DNA of 64,000 nt, taken from positions 1-64,000 of the forward strand of contig UQOW01000007.1 of the NCBI GenBank assembly GCA_900542805.1, read 5' to 3'. Under the pieces are notes generated by a model, which saw only the letters and a program-made list of their open reading frames with translations, did not search any database and was not told the origin of the DNA. The DNA is from an uncultured Sutterella sp. (GTDB lineage: Bacteria > Pseudomonadota > Gammaproteobacteria > Burkholderiales > Burkholderiaceae_F). The position numbers were made by a program, and so were the translations under genes. Positions 56,163 to 64,000 of this stretch are shown here, in pieces; position 1 is the stretch's first letter, and each line of letters starts with the position of its first letter.

Positions 56163-57575
56163 CTACGAGCAAAGGCGCAGTCGTTCGTTTTTCGGGGGGA
56201 TTTTGTCCATTTCCCGATATTTGGCAACGGTGCGACGTGCGATGCGGATTCCCTGCTCGGCAAGTTGTTGTGTCAGTTGGGCGTCGCTCATCGGGCAGGC
56301 CGGATTTTCCTCGGAAATCAGCTGGCGAATGCGTTCCCGAACGACAGTGCTCGAGAGTAATTCGGGAGCTTCGTCCGAGGCAACGGAGCCGGAGAAAAAG
56401 TGCTTTAACGGGAAAAAGCCGAAGGGTGTTTGGATATATTTCCCGGCTACGGCACGACTGACTGTGGACGTGGAAATGCCGAGATTTTCGGCAACCTCCT
56501 GCATTCCGAGCGGCACGAGTGCTTGCGGACCTTCGACAAAAAAGCGGAATTGTCGCTTAAAAAGCGCGCGTCCGACTAGGAGCAGTGTTTTCTTGCGTCG
56601 CATCAGAGCATTGATAAAAAGGCGCGCCTTTTGGGCATAAGGCTCCATCGCTTCGCGTTCGGGGGCATCTTTCGGCCCTTTGTGCAAAAGGGCATAGGTG
56701 GGAGAGTCAAAAGCAATGCGCTCGGAGGCATCGTCCTGAAAAATAAGCGTCAGGGCCCCGTCCTTTTTTTCAACGGTAAAGTCTGGAAAAACGGTATGGT
56801 CCGTCAGACCGACAAACTGTGAACACGGATGCGGGTCTAAAGACCTTAAGATGCAAAGCGCGGCTCGAACATCATTTAGGTCTCGGTGAAGCCGCCGGGC
56901 AATCGCGGCCTTGTCGCCTTTAAGCAACAGGTTCGGGCATTCCTTGAGAATTGAATCGGCAAGAGCTCGGGTTGCCGTTAATTCATCGTTCGGAGCGGCT
57001 TTCAGTTGCAACGAAAGCACTTCAAGCGCGGAGGTGGCACCGACCCCCGTAGGATCGAGGCTTTGTAGCGTTTGTAGGGCTTCTTGCCAGGCTTTTTCGG
57101 AGGCTGAAATCGGACAGGTGTTTGCCATCGATTCCAAAGTCTCTTCGAAGAGCCCGTCTTCATTGAGGTTCCCGGCAAGCCACTGAACAAGGTCTTTTTT
57201 ATCTTCGGGAATGGTAAGAAGACGAATTTGCCTTGTCAGGTGCTCCAAAAGCGTCGTCGGGTAGCTTAAGAAATCCGTCGGGTCGACAGTCGAGTCTTCC
57301 GGGGGAGTGTTTTTCCAAGTAATAAGCGACGTTGTTCCCGGAAAGTCAGCCGATACTCCCACCGGTTCGTCAAACGGAGTTTGTATCGAAACGCTCTCTT
57401 GCGTCTGATCGACATCTTTTGTGAGCAAAAACGGGTTTTCTTCGATTTGGCGCGCAATTTCGGCATTCACATCTTCGCGACTTAGCGTCAAGAGCTTGGC
57501 TGTTTCCAGAAGCAACGGCTTCGGAAGTTGCTTTTGTTTCCCGGCAACGTTGATATGTAAAGACGATACCGCCAT
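56163..57575 (-). CDS. rpoN: RNA polymerase sigma-54 factor
   Basis: A 470-residue sigma-54. The N-terminal activator-interacting region is followed by the core-binding domain, the HTH (MQEVAENLGISTSTVSRAVAGKYIQTPFG) and the RpoN box (RRTVAKYREMDKIP) near the C-terminus, which reads the -24 element. The N-terminal Gln-rich region (QKQLPKPLLLETAKLL) is less glutamine-rich than usual. It follows lptB by 5 nt. A matching sigma-54 promoter is at 35404-35419. Confidence 0.95.
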   Translation of the reverse strand: MAVSSLHINVAGKQKQLPKPLLLETAKLLTLSREDVNAEIARQIEENPFLLTKDVDQTQESVSIQTPFDEPVGVSADFPGTTSLITWKNTPPEDSTVDPTDFLSYPTTLLEHLTRQIRLLTIPEDKKDLVQWLAGNLNEDGLFEETLESMANTCPISASEKAWQEALQTLQSLDPTGVGATSALEVLSLQLKAAPNDELTATRALADSILKECPNLLLKGDKAAIARRLHRDLNDVRAALCILRSLDPHPCSQFVGLTDHTVFPDFTVEKKDGALTLIFQDDASERIAFDSPTYALLHKGPKDAPEREAMEPYAQKARLFINALMRRKKTLLLVGRALFKRQFRFFVEGPQALVPLGMQEVAENLGISTSTVSRAVAGKYIQTPFGFFPLKHFFSGSVASDEAPELLSSTVVRERIRQLISEENPACPMSDAQLTQQLAEQGIRIARRTVAKYREMDKIPPKNERLRLCS

Positions 57576-57580
57576 AGCGC

Positions 57581-58363
57581 TTACATTCGGAAGTCTTCCC
57601 CGAGGTAGATTGCCCGAACGGTCTGATTGGCGACAATTTGGGCGGGCGTGCCGTGCGCGAGAACTTCGCCGTTATTGATAATGAAGGCCCGATCGCAGAT
57701 TCCGAGCGTTTCCCGGACATTATGGTCGGTGATTAAAACACCGATACCGCGTGACTTGAGATACCGCGTAATGCGTTTGATTTCGTTAACGGCAATCGGG
57801 TCGACGCCGGCAAAGGGTTCATCAAGAAGAATAAATTGCGGATCGGCCGCGAGGGCGCGGGCAATTTCCGTGCGACGCCTTTCGCCGCCGGAAAGCGATA
57901 GGGCCATATTGGTGCGCAAATGCTCGATTTGCAGGTCCTTAAGGAGCTCTGTTAAGCGCGACTCAATTTGCTCGGAGGTTAATTTACGCCCGTGTTGATC
58001 TTCTTTGAGTTCGAGAATGGCTCGGATGTTGTCTTCAACCGTCAAACGCCGAAAAACACTGGCCTCTTGTGGCAGATATGTAATCCCTAAATGGGCACGC
58101 TTGAAAATCGGTAGGTGCGTGATTTCCGTATTGTCGATAAAGATTTTCCCCGCATTGGGAGCAATCAATCCGACAACCATATAAAAGCTCGTTGTTTTTC
58201 CGGCTCCGTTCGGTCCCATGAGCCCGACGATTTCGTTGGTGTTGACATCAAAAGAGACGCCGTTGACAACGGTGCGCGATCCGAAACGCTTGACGAGTTT
58301 TTCAGCACGAAGCGTATGCACGGGAGTTTGAGTGACGGGCGAAGTGTCTTGCATAAGTGGCAT
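57581..58363 (-). CDS. lptB: LPS export ATPase LptB
   Basis: A 260-residue ABC ATPase, cytoplasmic motor of the LptB2FG exporter. Walker A GPNGAGKT near residue 52, Q-loop LPQEASVFRRLTV, signature LSGGERRRTEIARA near 158, Walker B FILLDEPFAGVDPIAV near 178 and H-loop TDHNVRET are intact and match LptB closely. About 18 extra N-terminal residues are present. The start could also be the internal ATG at 58354. It lies 12 nt after lptA. Confidence 0.95.
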   Translation of the reverse strand: MPLMQDTSPVTQTPVHTLRAEKLVKRFGSRTVVNGVSFDVNTNEIVGLMGPNGAGKTTSFYMVVGLIAPNAGKIFIDNTEITHLPIFKRAHLGITYLPQEASVFRRLTVEDNIRAILELKEDQHGRKLTSEQIESRLTELLKDLQIEHLRTNMALSLSGGERRRTEIARALAADPQFILLDEPFAGVDPIAVNEIKRITRYLKSRGIGVLITDHNVRETLGICDRAFIINNGEVLAHGTPAQIVANQTVRAIYLGEDFRM

Positions 58364-58375
58364 ACTCTGTGGCTC

Positions 58376-58978
58376 TTATCGCATGTTGCGTAGTTTGGTT
58401 TCTCCGCGTAAGGCAGGCGGATTCGTGTTTTCCGAGGTCGGAGCGACCGTTTTGTCTTTAGGTCGTGGACTTAAGATGGCGGAAATACGGGTTTTCCGTC
58501 CGTCGGTGCGTTCCCCAACAACGCGGCTTGTGGCATGCAGTAGGTCATAGGTAATGACCGAGCCTTCGGTCGAATCGAGCGCGTGCCCGTTTTCGGTACG
58601 GATGATTTTCGCATTGTCCTTTAATACGATGCGATCGAGCTTTTCTTGATAAACAGCTGTTAACGCGCTGGCATGAACCCACTCTTCGATACCCGGGGTT
58701 TTCATGTCACGCTTTTCCTTCATGCGAACCGGTCGGCCGGTGACCGTCAGTGTTCGATACCCTTTGGCGTCAATCTTCAAGTCAAGTCGGTCGCCTTTGA
58801 TTTCCAAGGTTCCTTGATGCACCTCGACATTTCCCGAATAGGATGCCTTTTGACCGACTTCATCGCCGCTGAAGCTATCGGCGACAATCTCAATAGGCAT
58901 GTCGCGGTCGCTTGTCTGAGCAAGACTGAGGGAAAAACCCGTCAGAGCGACCAAAGAAAAAACCCAAGCGTGTTTCAT
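58376..58978 (-). CDS. lptA: LPS transport periplasmic protein LptA
   Basis: A 200-residue periplasmic protein with signal peptide MKHAWVFSLVALTGFSLSLA and an OstA/LptA beta-jellyroll domain (DMPIEIVADSFSGDE, NVEVHQGTLEIKGDRLDLK). LptA builds the bridge that carries LPS from LptC to LptD. The C-terminal about 30 residues are a Pro/Lys-rich extension. Part of kdsD-kdsC-lptC-lptA-lptB. Confidence 0.92.
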   Translation of the reverse strand: MKHAWVFSLVALTGFSLSLAQTSDRDMPIEIVADSFSGDEVGQKASYSGNVEVHQGTLEIKGDRLDLKIDAKGYRTLTVTGRPVRMKEKRDMKTPGIEEWVHASALTAVYQEKLDRIVLKDNAKIIRTENGHALDSTEGSVITYDLLHATSRVVGERTDGRKTRISAILSPRPKDKTVAPTSENTNPPALRGETKLRNMR

Positions 58979-58996
58979 GGCTGTGTAGAGCGATAG

Positions 58997-59578
58997 TTAA
59001 CGAAGCTTCTTTTTCGGGATGATAACCGTATGAACGTCCGAATACAGAGTCGCCGTCCGGTCCACATTGTCGAACGTAAAGCCGATACCGGTACTTGTGT
59101 CCGTGCCGTGCTCGATGCGCACGGGAGCTTCCCCCGTGACAACCTGTGTGTCGGTATTGACGACGGCACGCGATGTCGTCAGACGTAGCGGCGCATTGTT
59201 CTTATCACCGTTCCTCGTTAGAACGATATTGCCCGTAAAGACAACGGTTTGTCCTTCGTCCATCGTGCTGGCTGTATTCGCGGAAATCTTAAGTTGCGGT
59301 TTATCGGGGGACAGGGTCACAAGTTTGGGGCGAATACTCACGCTGTGACCGTCCGAATAGTGTTCGGCGTACTCCGAAAACAGGCGGTGTTTGCCGGTCC
59401 CGTCGCGGTCAAAAATCGTGATGACACAGTCGCGCGTGGCAAAGTCCGGCGAGTCCTTATTGGGCTCGGATGCGCCGTCGTCAAAATTCGATTTGATTGC
59501 GTAGTAAGCCGATGCGGTAACGAGGATAGCGAGCACCGCCAGCCCGAAAAACGAAATCAGTCGGTCACGCAGGTGCAT
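58997..59578 (-). CDS. lptC: LPS export protein LptC
   Basis: A 193-residue bitopic protein: an N-terminal membrane anchor (ISFFGLAVLAILVTASAYYAI) and a periplasmic jellyroll that docks on LptFG and passes LPS to LptA. The start at 59578 overlaps the kdsC stop by one base (TAATG on the minus strand); the long upstream extension of the frame lies inside kdsC and is rejected. Spacing to lptA is 18 nt. Confidence 0.88.
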   Translation of the reverse strand: MHLRDRLISFFGLAVLAILVTASAYYAIKSNFDDGASEPNKDSPDFATRDCVITIFDRDGTGKHRLFSEYAEHYSDGHSVSIRPKLVTLSPDKPQLKISANTASTMDEGQTVVFTGNIVLTRNGDKNNAPLRLTTSRAVVNTDTQVVTGEAPVRIEHGTDTSTGIGFTFDNVDRTATLYSDVHTVIIPKKKLR

Positions 59579-60120
59579 TAACGCGATTCTCCTTGCACGT
59601 AGTGCCGTGTAACCAAATCGTCCCAGCGATTTTGGGCACGCAAAATCAGTTCGGCAAGACTGCGGACGGCGCCGTTGCCGCCCGGGGCGGAGCTGACAAA
59701 GTCTGCCAGCGGCAAAACCTCGTTTGCCGCATCGGCCGGACAAGCGGCAAGGCCGGCTGCCTTAAGCGGCGGAATATCCGGAATGTCATCTCCCATGTAG
59801 GCCACTTCCTCAGTGTCAAGACCGAATGATTGCACTAATTCTTCAAAGGCACCGCCTTTAAAAGTCTTTCCTTGCATGACGGTTTTAATCCCGAGTTCGG
59901 CAGCGCGAGAGGCCGTTTGTTTCGAAAGACGACCTGTTAAAAGCGCGACGGGAATTCCGGCGCATTGCAGCAACTTAATGCCCAGGCCGTCTCGCGTGTA
60001 AAAGCGTTTGACGGCTTCCCCGTCATCGCCTATCCAAATCGATCCGTCCGTTAAAACGCCGTCAACGTCGAGAACGACAAGGCGGATGCGAGCGGCTTTA
60101 CTCTGTAGTGTGCTATCCAT
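59578..60120 (-). CDS. kdsC: 3-deoxy-D-manno-octulosonate 8-phosphate phosphatase
   Basis: A 180-residue HAD phosphatase that removes phosphate from Kdo-8-P. The catalytic DxD is in VVLDVDGVLTDGSI near residue 18; FYTRDGLGIKLLQ, GRLSKQTASRAAELGI and the DD motif MGDDIPDIPPL are all typical of KdsC. Start and stop overlap kdsD and lptC by one base each. Confidence 0.94.
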   Translation of the reverse strand: MDSTLQSKAARIRLVVLDVDGVLTDGSIWIGDDGEAVKRFYTRDGLGIKLLQCAGIPVALLTGRLSKQTASRAAELGIKTVMQGKTFKGGAFEELVQSFGLDTEEVAYMGDDIPDIPPLKAAGLAACPADAANEVLPLADFVSSAPGGNGAVRSLAELILRAQNRWDDLVTRHYVQGESR

Positions 60121-61106
60121 TAAATCACCTTGGCGCTCATCAAATCGTGCATATGCAAGGCCCCAATCAGGTGCCCCTTGTCGTCAACGACCAGAAGTTG
60201 GTTTTTCAGCGTCTTCTCCAGAATCTTAGCCGCTGTTGCAGCCATCTCATCTTGACCGATTGTCGTCGGAGTTTTTGTCATCACGTCGTCGATCTTAATG
60301 GCACGGATATCGCCGCGTTTTTCAATCAGACGTCGCAAATCGCCCTCGGTAAAGATACCTGTGACGCGGTCTTCGTTGTCGACAACGGCAGTCATGCCGA
60401 TGTGCTTTTTGGTGATTTCGCGCACCGCATCCAAGACGCTCGTTCCTTCACGAACAGAGGGCACGTCGCTTCCGGCACGCATGATGTCGCGCACATGCGT
60501 CAGAAGGCGCCGACCGAGGGCTCCGCCCGGATGTGAGCGGGCAAAATCTTCTTTGGTAAAGCCTTTTTCGTGCATCAGGGCCACGGCGAGCGCATCGCCT
60601 AAGGCTAATGTCGCCGTTGTCGACGATGTCGGGGCAAGATTTAAGGGGCATGCTTCCGAGCGCACTCCGATATCTAGGGCAACATCCGAGGCTTTCGCCA
60701 AGGCGCTTTTCGGGTTCCCGGTAATGGAAATCAAGCGAATGCCTTCGCGTTTTAAAACCGGGATAATCGTCAACAATTCATTGGTTGTTCCCGAATACGA
60801 GACGGCCACGACAACATCTTCGGCTGTAATCATCCCTAAGTCGCCGTGTGCAGCTTCGGCAGCATGCACGAAGAAAGCGGGAGTCCCGGTTGACGCCAGC
60901 GTAGCGGCGATTTTGCGTCCGACGTGAGCTGATTTTCCTACGCCGCTGACAATGACTCGACCGGAACTCGCTAGGATCAGTTGTACAGCTTGAGCAAAGG
61001 GACCGCTGCCGAGAGTGTCGGCAAGATGCTGAACGCACTGGGCTTCGCGCACAAGCACTTCACGTCCGAGGTCAATGGCACCGGACATATCATCATGGAC
61101 GGGCAT
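60120..61106 (-). CDS. kdsD: Arabinose 5-phosphate isomerase
   Basis: A 328-residue isomerase making arabinose-5-phosphate, precursor of Kdo. An SIS domain (VIVSGVGKSAHVGRKIAATLASTGTPAFFVHAAEAAHGDLGM) is followed by two CBS domains (from about 210). GDALAVALMHEKGFTKEDFARSHPGGALG is the family signature. The start at 61106 has CGGAG 8 nt before the ATG; an ATG 10 codons upstream is an alternative. It heads the kdsD-kdsC-lptC-lptA-lptB-rpoN-ptsN-rapZ string. Confidence 0.93.
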   Translation of the reverse strand: MPVHDDMSGAIDLGREVLVREAQCVQHLADTLGSGPFAQAVQLILASSGRVIVSGVGKSAHVGRKIAATLASTGTPAFFVHAAEAAHGDLGMITAEDVVVAVSYSGTTNELLTIIPVLKREGIRLISITGNPKSALAKASDVALDIGVRSEACPLNLAPTSSTTATLALGDALAVALMHEKGFTKEDFARSHPGGALGRRLLTHVRDIMRAGSDVPSVREGTSVLDAVREITKKHIGMTAVVDNEDRVTGIFTEGDLRRLIEKRGDIRAIKIDDVMTKTPTTIGQDEMAATAAKILEKTLKNQLLVVDDKGHLIGALHMHDLMSAKVI

Positions 61107-61136
61107 AGGGAAAACTCCGTTAATCAGTGCCGTCAT

Positions 61137-61771
61137 TGTAGCGAAAGGGCGACTTATCTCGGAGTCCGCCTTGGGAAAGATAAAGGAAAAACTGTGCAGC
61201 TTCCCCGGCTTTAATCGTCAGTGAAAAAACACGAAGGACGGGGTTTTCGTCATACCCGAAAGTCACATGGGAAAAACGATGTCGCTTTCTCGATTGATCT
61301 CTTGGCAGCCAGACCATCGCTGACGGCGGTTTGTCCTGGCGGAGAATATCTGCAAGGCCCTGAGCCAGTGGCCTTTCGAACCAGGATGGCAGCGCCAGCC
61401 CGATGTTGTTGATGAGGCCGGAAATCGTGACATGGAAAAGCGGCTTACTCTCGGCAAAAAACAGGAGCGAATCGTCTGGGGATTAAAAGAGAGAGCCGAG
61501 GTTCCGGGAAAGGCTGTCCCTTAAACGGAGGTCTTAAACAGCATAACGAATTTGTGATTTTGGGCCGAGCCCCGGCACATGAACGGTGTGACGCGTCCGG
61601 CTCGAAAGTAGTAAAAATTGTCAGGTCTTTGCTCCGGGGTTACAAAGAGCGTGGCGTCCGAAACCCCGAAGTTTCAACCAATCGGATGCATTGCCTGTTG
61701 CTCGCAAAACTCTTCGATGCGTTGTATCGAAGAAACAAAAAAAGTCATTTTTCGCGCGAAAAGCGATTCTT
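61137..61771. other. Non-coding stretch upstream of the DUF3100 gene
   Basis: About 635 bases without a gene I can support. Short frames on both strands have no family resemblance and no ribosome-binding sites. The left end must hold the kdsD promoter and the right end the promoter/operator region listed separately. It may contain eroded coding sequence (for example a plus-strand stretch reading LTLGKKQERIVWGLKERAEV near 61440-61500), but I cannot name it. Confidence 0.5.
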
Positions 61772-61810
61772 GTAACAAATTGTTGCAAACGAAAGGCAAA
61801 CCTCTATAAG
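61772..61810 (+). promoter_or_regulatory. Promoter with overlapping palindromic operator before the DUF3100 cassette
   Basis: TTGCAA (61783-61788) and TATAAG (61805-61810) are 16 nt apart and form a plausible sigma-70 promoter. A near-perfect 15-bp palindrome, GTAACAAATTGTTGC (61772-61786), covers the -35 box, the usual place for a repressor site. The regulator is unknown. Confidence 0.55.
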
Positions 61811-61897
61811 ATACAAAACAGATGGCGACCTGTTGCGTCTTCGGCAGTGTTCGTCGCTGTTTTTTTATTAGTTTTACTTTTTAACGGAAACTCCATC

Positions 61898-62680
61898 ATG
61901 CAAGCACTCGGTCGTTTCAAGCTCCACATTCTGGCGCTTTTAGTTGTAGTGGCCGCTGATGCCATCGGAATTCAAAAATTCGGCATTGTTGTTCTGTTGC
62001 CGCTTTTGTATGCCATGGTGTTCGGCGCAATCCTTTCGATTCCTCGCTTAAAAATCCTTTCGATGGCAGAACAGGAACGCGCAGCGCACTTTATGCCGAT
62101 TGCGATGCTCTTCCTAGTGGCTTACTTGGGGTTGGGTATCGGACCGAATCTGGTTAAATTATTCGATTCGGGCCTGGCTCTGATTATGCAGGAATTCGGG
62201 CATTTCTTCGGCACCATGATTTTGGGTCTGCCGATGGCGCTTCTGTTGAAAATGGGGCGCGAGGCTATCGGTGCCTGCTACTCGATTGACCGTGAGCCGA
62301 ACATTGCCATTATTGCCGAGAAGTACGGCATTGACTCTCCGGAAGGACGCGGTGTGATGGGTATGTACATCTGCGGCACGATTTTCGGCGCAGCGTGGAT
62401 TTCCGTGCTTGTCGGTGTGATTGCTCAGCTCGGATGGTTCCATCCGCATGCGCTGGCGATGGGTGCGGGTATCGGCTCGGCCTCGATGATGGCTGCCGGT
62501 GTTGCGTCCATTGTGGCGGTGTATCCCGATCAGGCTGACGTTGTTCTGGCCTATGCAGGTGCCGCGAATCTGATGACCACGATTCTCGGAATTTATTTTG
62601 CTCTGTTCGTTTCCTTGCCCGTGATGGTCTGGGTGTACGAAAAGATTACCGGCGATCGCCGTGAACCTGCCGCGAAGTAA
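61898..62680 (+). CDS. DUF3100 membrane protein
   Basis: A 260-residue inner-membrane protein with about eight hydrophobic segments. The stretch GREAIGACYSIDREPNIAIIAEKYGIDSPEGRGVMGMY and the following GTIFGAAWISVLVGVIAQLGWFHPHALAMGAGIGSASMM are characteristic of DUF3100. The start at 61898 (MQALGRFKLHIL) is chosen as the first ATG fitting the family; the frame is open upstream but that part has no resemblance. A transport role, perhaps for a peptide or N-acyl amino acid cut by the M20 enzyme two genes on, is inferred from the gene order. Confidence 0.82.
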   Translation: MQALGRFKLHILALLVVVAADAIGIQKFGIVVLLPLLYAMVFGAILSIPRLKILSMAEQERAAHFMPIAMLFLVAYLGLGIGPNLVKLFDSGLALIMQEFGHFFGTMILGLPMALLLKMGREAIGACYSIDREPNIAIIAEKYGIDSPEGRGVMGMYICGTIFGAAWISVLVGVIAQLGWFHPHALAMGAGIGSASMMAAGVASIVAVYPDQADVVLAYAGAANLMTTILGIYFALFVSLPVMVWVYEKITGDRREPAAK

Positions 62681-62690
62681 GGAGAAAAAC

Positions 62691-63146
62691 ATGATTGCAA
62701 AACTTAAGGACATTGGTTTTATTCTTCTTGTCACGGCGATTTTCTCAGTGATTGCTAACTGTGTCGGTTTTAAAGGGGATATTGCCTCAGGCTCGTTGGG
62801 CGCTCTCGTTTTATTGATTATTACGTTCATCGGATGCGTCATTGCGAATTTGCCGGGGTTTTCCAAACTTCCGACGGTCTTTTGGGTTTCTTTGGTGGCG
62901 GTGATTGTTTCCATTCCGGGCGTTCCCGGTAGCGAATGGATTGTTGCCCAAGTCAAGCACGTTAACTTGCTGGCCACGACAACGCCGATTCTGGCCTATG
63001 CCGGCTTGTGTGTCGGTAAGGATTTGGAAGCCTTTAAGGCGCTTTCCTGGAAGATTATTCCGGTGGCGCTTTGCGTTTCCGCCGGTAGCTTCATTTGTGC
63101 GACAATCCTTGCGGAAATCATCCTGCGGTTCGAACACGTGTTCTGA
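62691..63146 (+). CDS. Small membrane protein, partner of the DUF3100 protein
   Basis: A 151-residue protein with four or five hydrophobic segments, beginning MIAKLKDIGFILLVTAIFSV and containing a conserved-looking TTPILAYAGLCVGKDLEAFKALSWK loop. I do not recognise a named family; it resembles small subunits that accompany DUF3100 genes. AAGGAG lies 6 nt before the ATG and the gene starts 10 nt after the DUF3100 stop, so the two are cotranscribed and likely form one complex. Confidence 0.72.
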   Translation: MIAKLKDIGFILLVTAIFSVIANCVGFKGDIASGSLGALVLLIITFIGCVIANLPGFSKLPTVFWVSLVAVIVSIPGVPGSEWIVAQVKHVNLLATTTPILAYAGLCVGKDLEAFKALSWKIIPVALCVSAGSFICATILAEIILRFEHVF

Positions 63147-63158
63147 TACACGGCTTTT

Positions 63159-63250
63159 CCGAGCGGTGCAGAAAATCCTGTGCGGGTTTTCTGCATCACT
63201 CGGAATTACTCAGTGCCCGACCGGCAGTTTTTTGCCGCATCGGGTCGGGC
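63159..63250 (+). promoter_or_regulatory. Two tandem hairpins upstream of the M20 gene
   Basis: Hairpin A: CCGAG (63159-63163) with CTCGG (63199-63203), enclosing a perfect 9-bp stem TGCAGAAAA (63167-63175) with TTTTCTGCA (63187-63195). Hairpin B: GCCCGACC (63215-63222) with GGTCGGGC (63243-63250), plus inner GGCA/TGCC. Neither is followed by T. Hairpin B shares two bases with the terminator stem that follows, so the two compete. Confidence 0.5.
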
Positions 63251-63280
63251 GAAGTCTTCCTGCGGGGGCTTCGCTTTTTT
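63249..63280 (+). terminator. Intrinsic terminator before the M20 gene
   Basis: GCGAAG (63249-63254) pairs with CTTCGC (63269-63274) and is followed by six T. It would end the DUF3100 transcript, or act as a conditional terminator if the M20 gene is read from the same promoter. Confidence 0.65.
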
Positions 63281-63298
63281 ATCAATTCGGGGGTTGTC

Positions 63299-64000
63299 GT
63301 GAACATTACGGAAATCAAACAGAAAGTCTTAAAAGCTATTGAGGCTCGGCGTGCGGATATCGAAGCGATTGCTCAGGCCATTTTGAAAGAGCCCGAACTC
63401 GGCTACAAGGAAATCAAAACATCGGCTAAGGTTCGTGCGGCGTTCGATGCTTTAGGTCTTGAGTACACAACGGGCTGGGGTATCACGGGAATAAAGGCTC
63501 GCATTAAGGGCGGTAAGCCCGGCAAGACCGTGGCCGTTATCGGGGAACTTGATGCTGTCATTTGCAAAAACTCTCCGTATGCCGCTCCGAGCGGTGCGGC
63601 GCACTGCTGCGGGCATAACGTGCAGATTGCCAACATGCTTGCCGTTGCGTGGGCCCTCGTGGATTCGGGCGTGATGAAAGAACTTGCCGGCGACGTGGTC
63701 TTTTTTGCCGTTCCGGCCGAGGAGTACGTGGAACTCGGGTATCGTGCCGAACTTGTCAAGCAAGGCAAGATTTCGTACCTCGGCGGTAAAGAGCAGATTA
63801 TCAAAGAGGGTGGGTTCGACGATATCGACATCGCTCTTCAGATGCATGTGGACATCACAGATAAGCCGGAGGGGTACTACGGGTCCGGAGCCAGTTGCAA
63901 CGGTTTTATCGGAAAGATCGTCGAGTACAACGGACGTGCATCTCATGCGGCCGGCGCGCCCGACAAGGGTATTAATGCCTTAAATGCCGCCATGATCGGC
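63299..64000 (+). CDS. M20 family amidohydrolase, AbgB-like (partial, runs off the window)
   Basis: The first 234 codons of a metal-dependent amidohydrolase starting with GTG at 63299 after GGGGG. Visible motifs: EPELGYKE near residue 31, VIGELDAV with D85, the metal motif HCCGHN at 102-107, the catalytic PAEE at 139-142 and GRASHAAG near 213. These match aminobenzoyl-glutamate hydrolase/aminoacylase-type M20 enzymes, with HCCGH in place of the more usual HACGH. The C-terminal part, including the last metal ligand, is outside. The gene follows the DUF3100 pair on the same strand. Confidence 0.88.
   Translation, partial: MNITEIKQKVLKAIEARRADIEAIAQAILKEPELGYKEIKTSAKVRAAFDALGLEYTTGWGITGIKARIKGGKPGKTVAVIGELDAVICKNSPYAAPSGAAHCCGHNVQIANMLAVAWALVDSGVMKELAGDVVFFAVPAEEYVELGYRAELVKQGKISYLGGKEQIIKEGGFDDIDIALQMHVDITDKPEGYYGSGASCNGFIGKIVEYNGRASHAAGAPDKGINALNAAMIG

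Noticed and set aside
61263..61457. Minus-strand frame that might be a transposase fragment
   Set aside because: No catalytic motif, no inverted repeats and no target duplication were found nearby.

Overview
The window is a contiguous piece of a betaproteobacterial chromosome. The family-level evidence is the ftsY-ftsE-ftsX-rpoH order, a hinT-like gene followed by tatA-tatB-tatC, the kdsD-kdsC-lptC-lptA-lptB-rpoN-ptsN-rapZ string, a stand-alone RfaE2, a SlmA-type regulator and betaproteobacterial TtcA. The many carboxylate/amino-acid transporters and M20 peptidases, with no sugar-uptake genes, suggest an asaccharolytic host-associated Burkholderiales member of the Sutterellaceae type. That placement is inference. 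No phage, insertion sequence, CRISPR array or plasmid gene is seen.

Layout. 1-570: end of an rRNA operon (23S 3' end, 5S, terminator). 0.6-5.4 kb: slmA, lysA-lptM, cyaY, mrcA. 5.4-6.3 kb: a decayed stretch with a broken glycosyltransferase. 6.3-10.4 kb: peptide/amino-acid island with a RocB-like M20 peptidase, a YjiH/YjiG membrane pair and an M20D amidohydrolase. 10.4-19.3 kb: minus-strand operon apaH-uvrA-cca-folB-ttcA in which UvrA is a 1863-residue four-ATPase tandem fusion. 19.5-21.3 kb: galU, rfaE2, tRNA-Ala and tRNA-Glu. 21.4-25.2 kb: an Arg/Asp-rich protein, then rplU-rpmA-obgE-proB. 25.2-30.4 kb: ftsY-ftsE-ftsX-rpoH-trmL, divergent from rsmD-coaD. 30.4-38.7 kb: NhaC-type antiporter, lptF-lptG, a lone amino-acid-type ABC ATPase, and a TAXI-TRAP transporter behind an apparent sigma-54 promoter. 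38.8-43.7 kb: gpmA-envC-ctpA, divergent from a rhodanese-like gene and secB. 43.7-52.9 kb: orphan NarL-type regulator, dicarboxylate/amino-acid symporter, DUF554 protein, HIT protein, tatABC, an MFS transporter, the DsbL/DsbI oxidative pair, trpS. 53.1-54.7 kb: a trp leader peptide with an attenuator in front of a lone TrpB2-type gene. 54.7-61.1 kb: LPS/Kdo, lipid transport, rpoN, ptsN and rapZ. 61.9-64.0 kb: a DUF3100 membrane protein, a small membrane partner and an M20 amidohydrolase cut by the window end.

How it fits together. Envelope building dominates: lptA/B/C/F/G and kdsC/D, rfaE2 and galU for LPS and its precursors; mrcA, envC, ctpA, ftsE/X and slmA for wall synthesis and division; secB, ftsY, tatABC and dsbL/I for export and oxidative folding. 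Nutrition appears to rest on peptides and small acids. Three M20 hydrolases sit beside small membrane protein pairs, along with a TRAP importer, a DAACS symporter and an NhaC antiporter.

The most notable signals are regulatory: the Trp-codon attenuator of the solitary trpB2 at 53.1-53.3 kb, and the sigma-54 promoter with upstream palindromes at 35.28-35.42 kb. Notable protein architectures are the histone-H1-like tail on TatA, the tandem UvrA, and the Arg/Asp-rich protein with a ribbon-helix-helix-like core.
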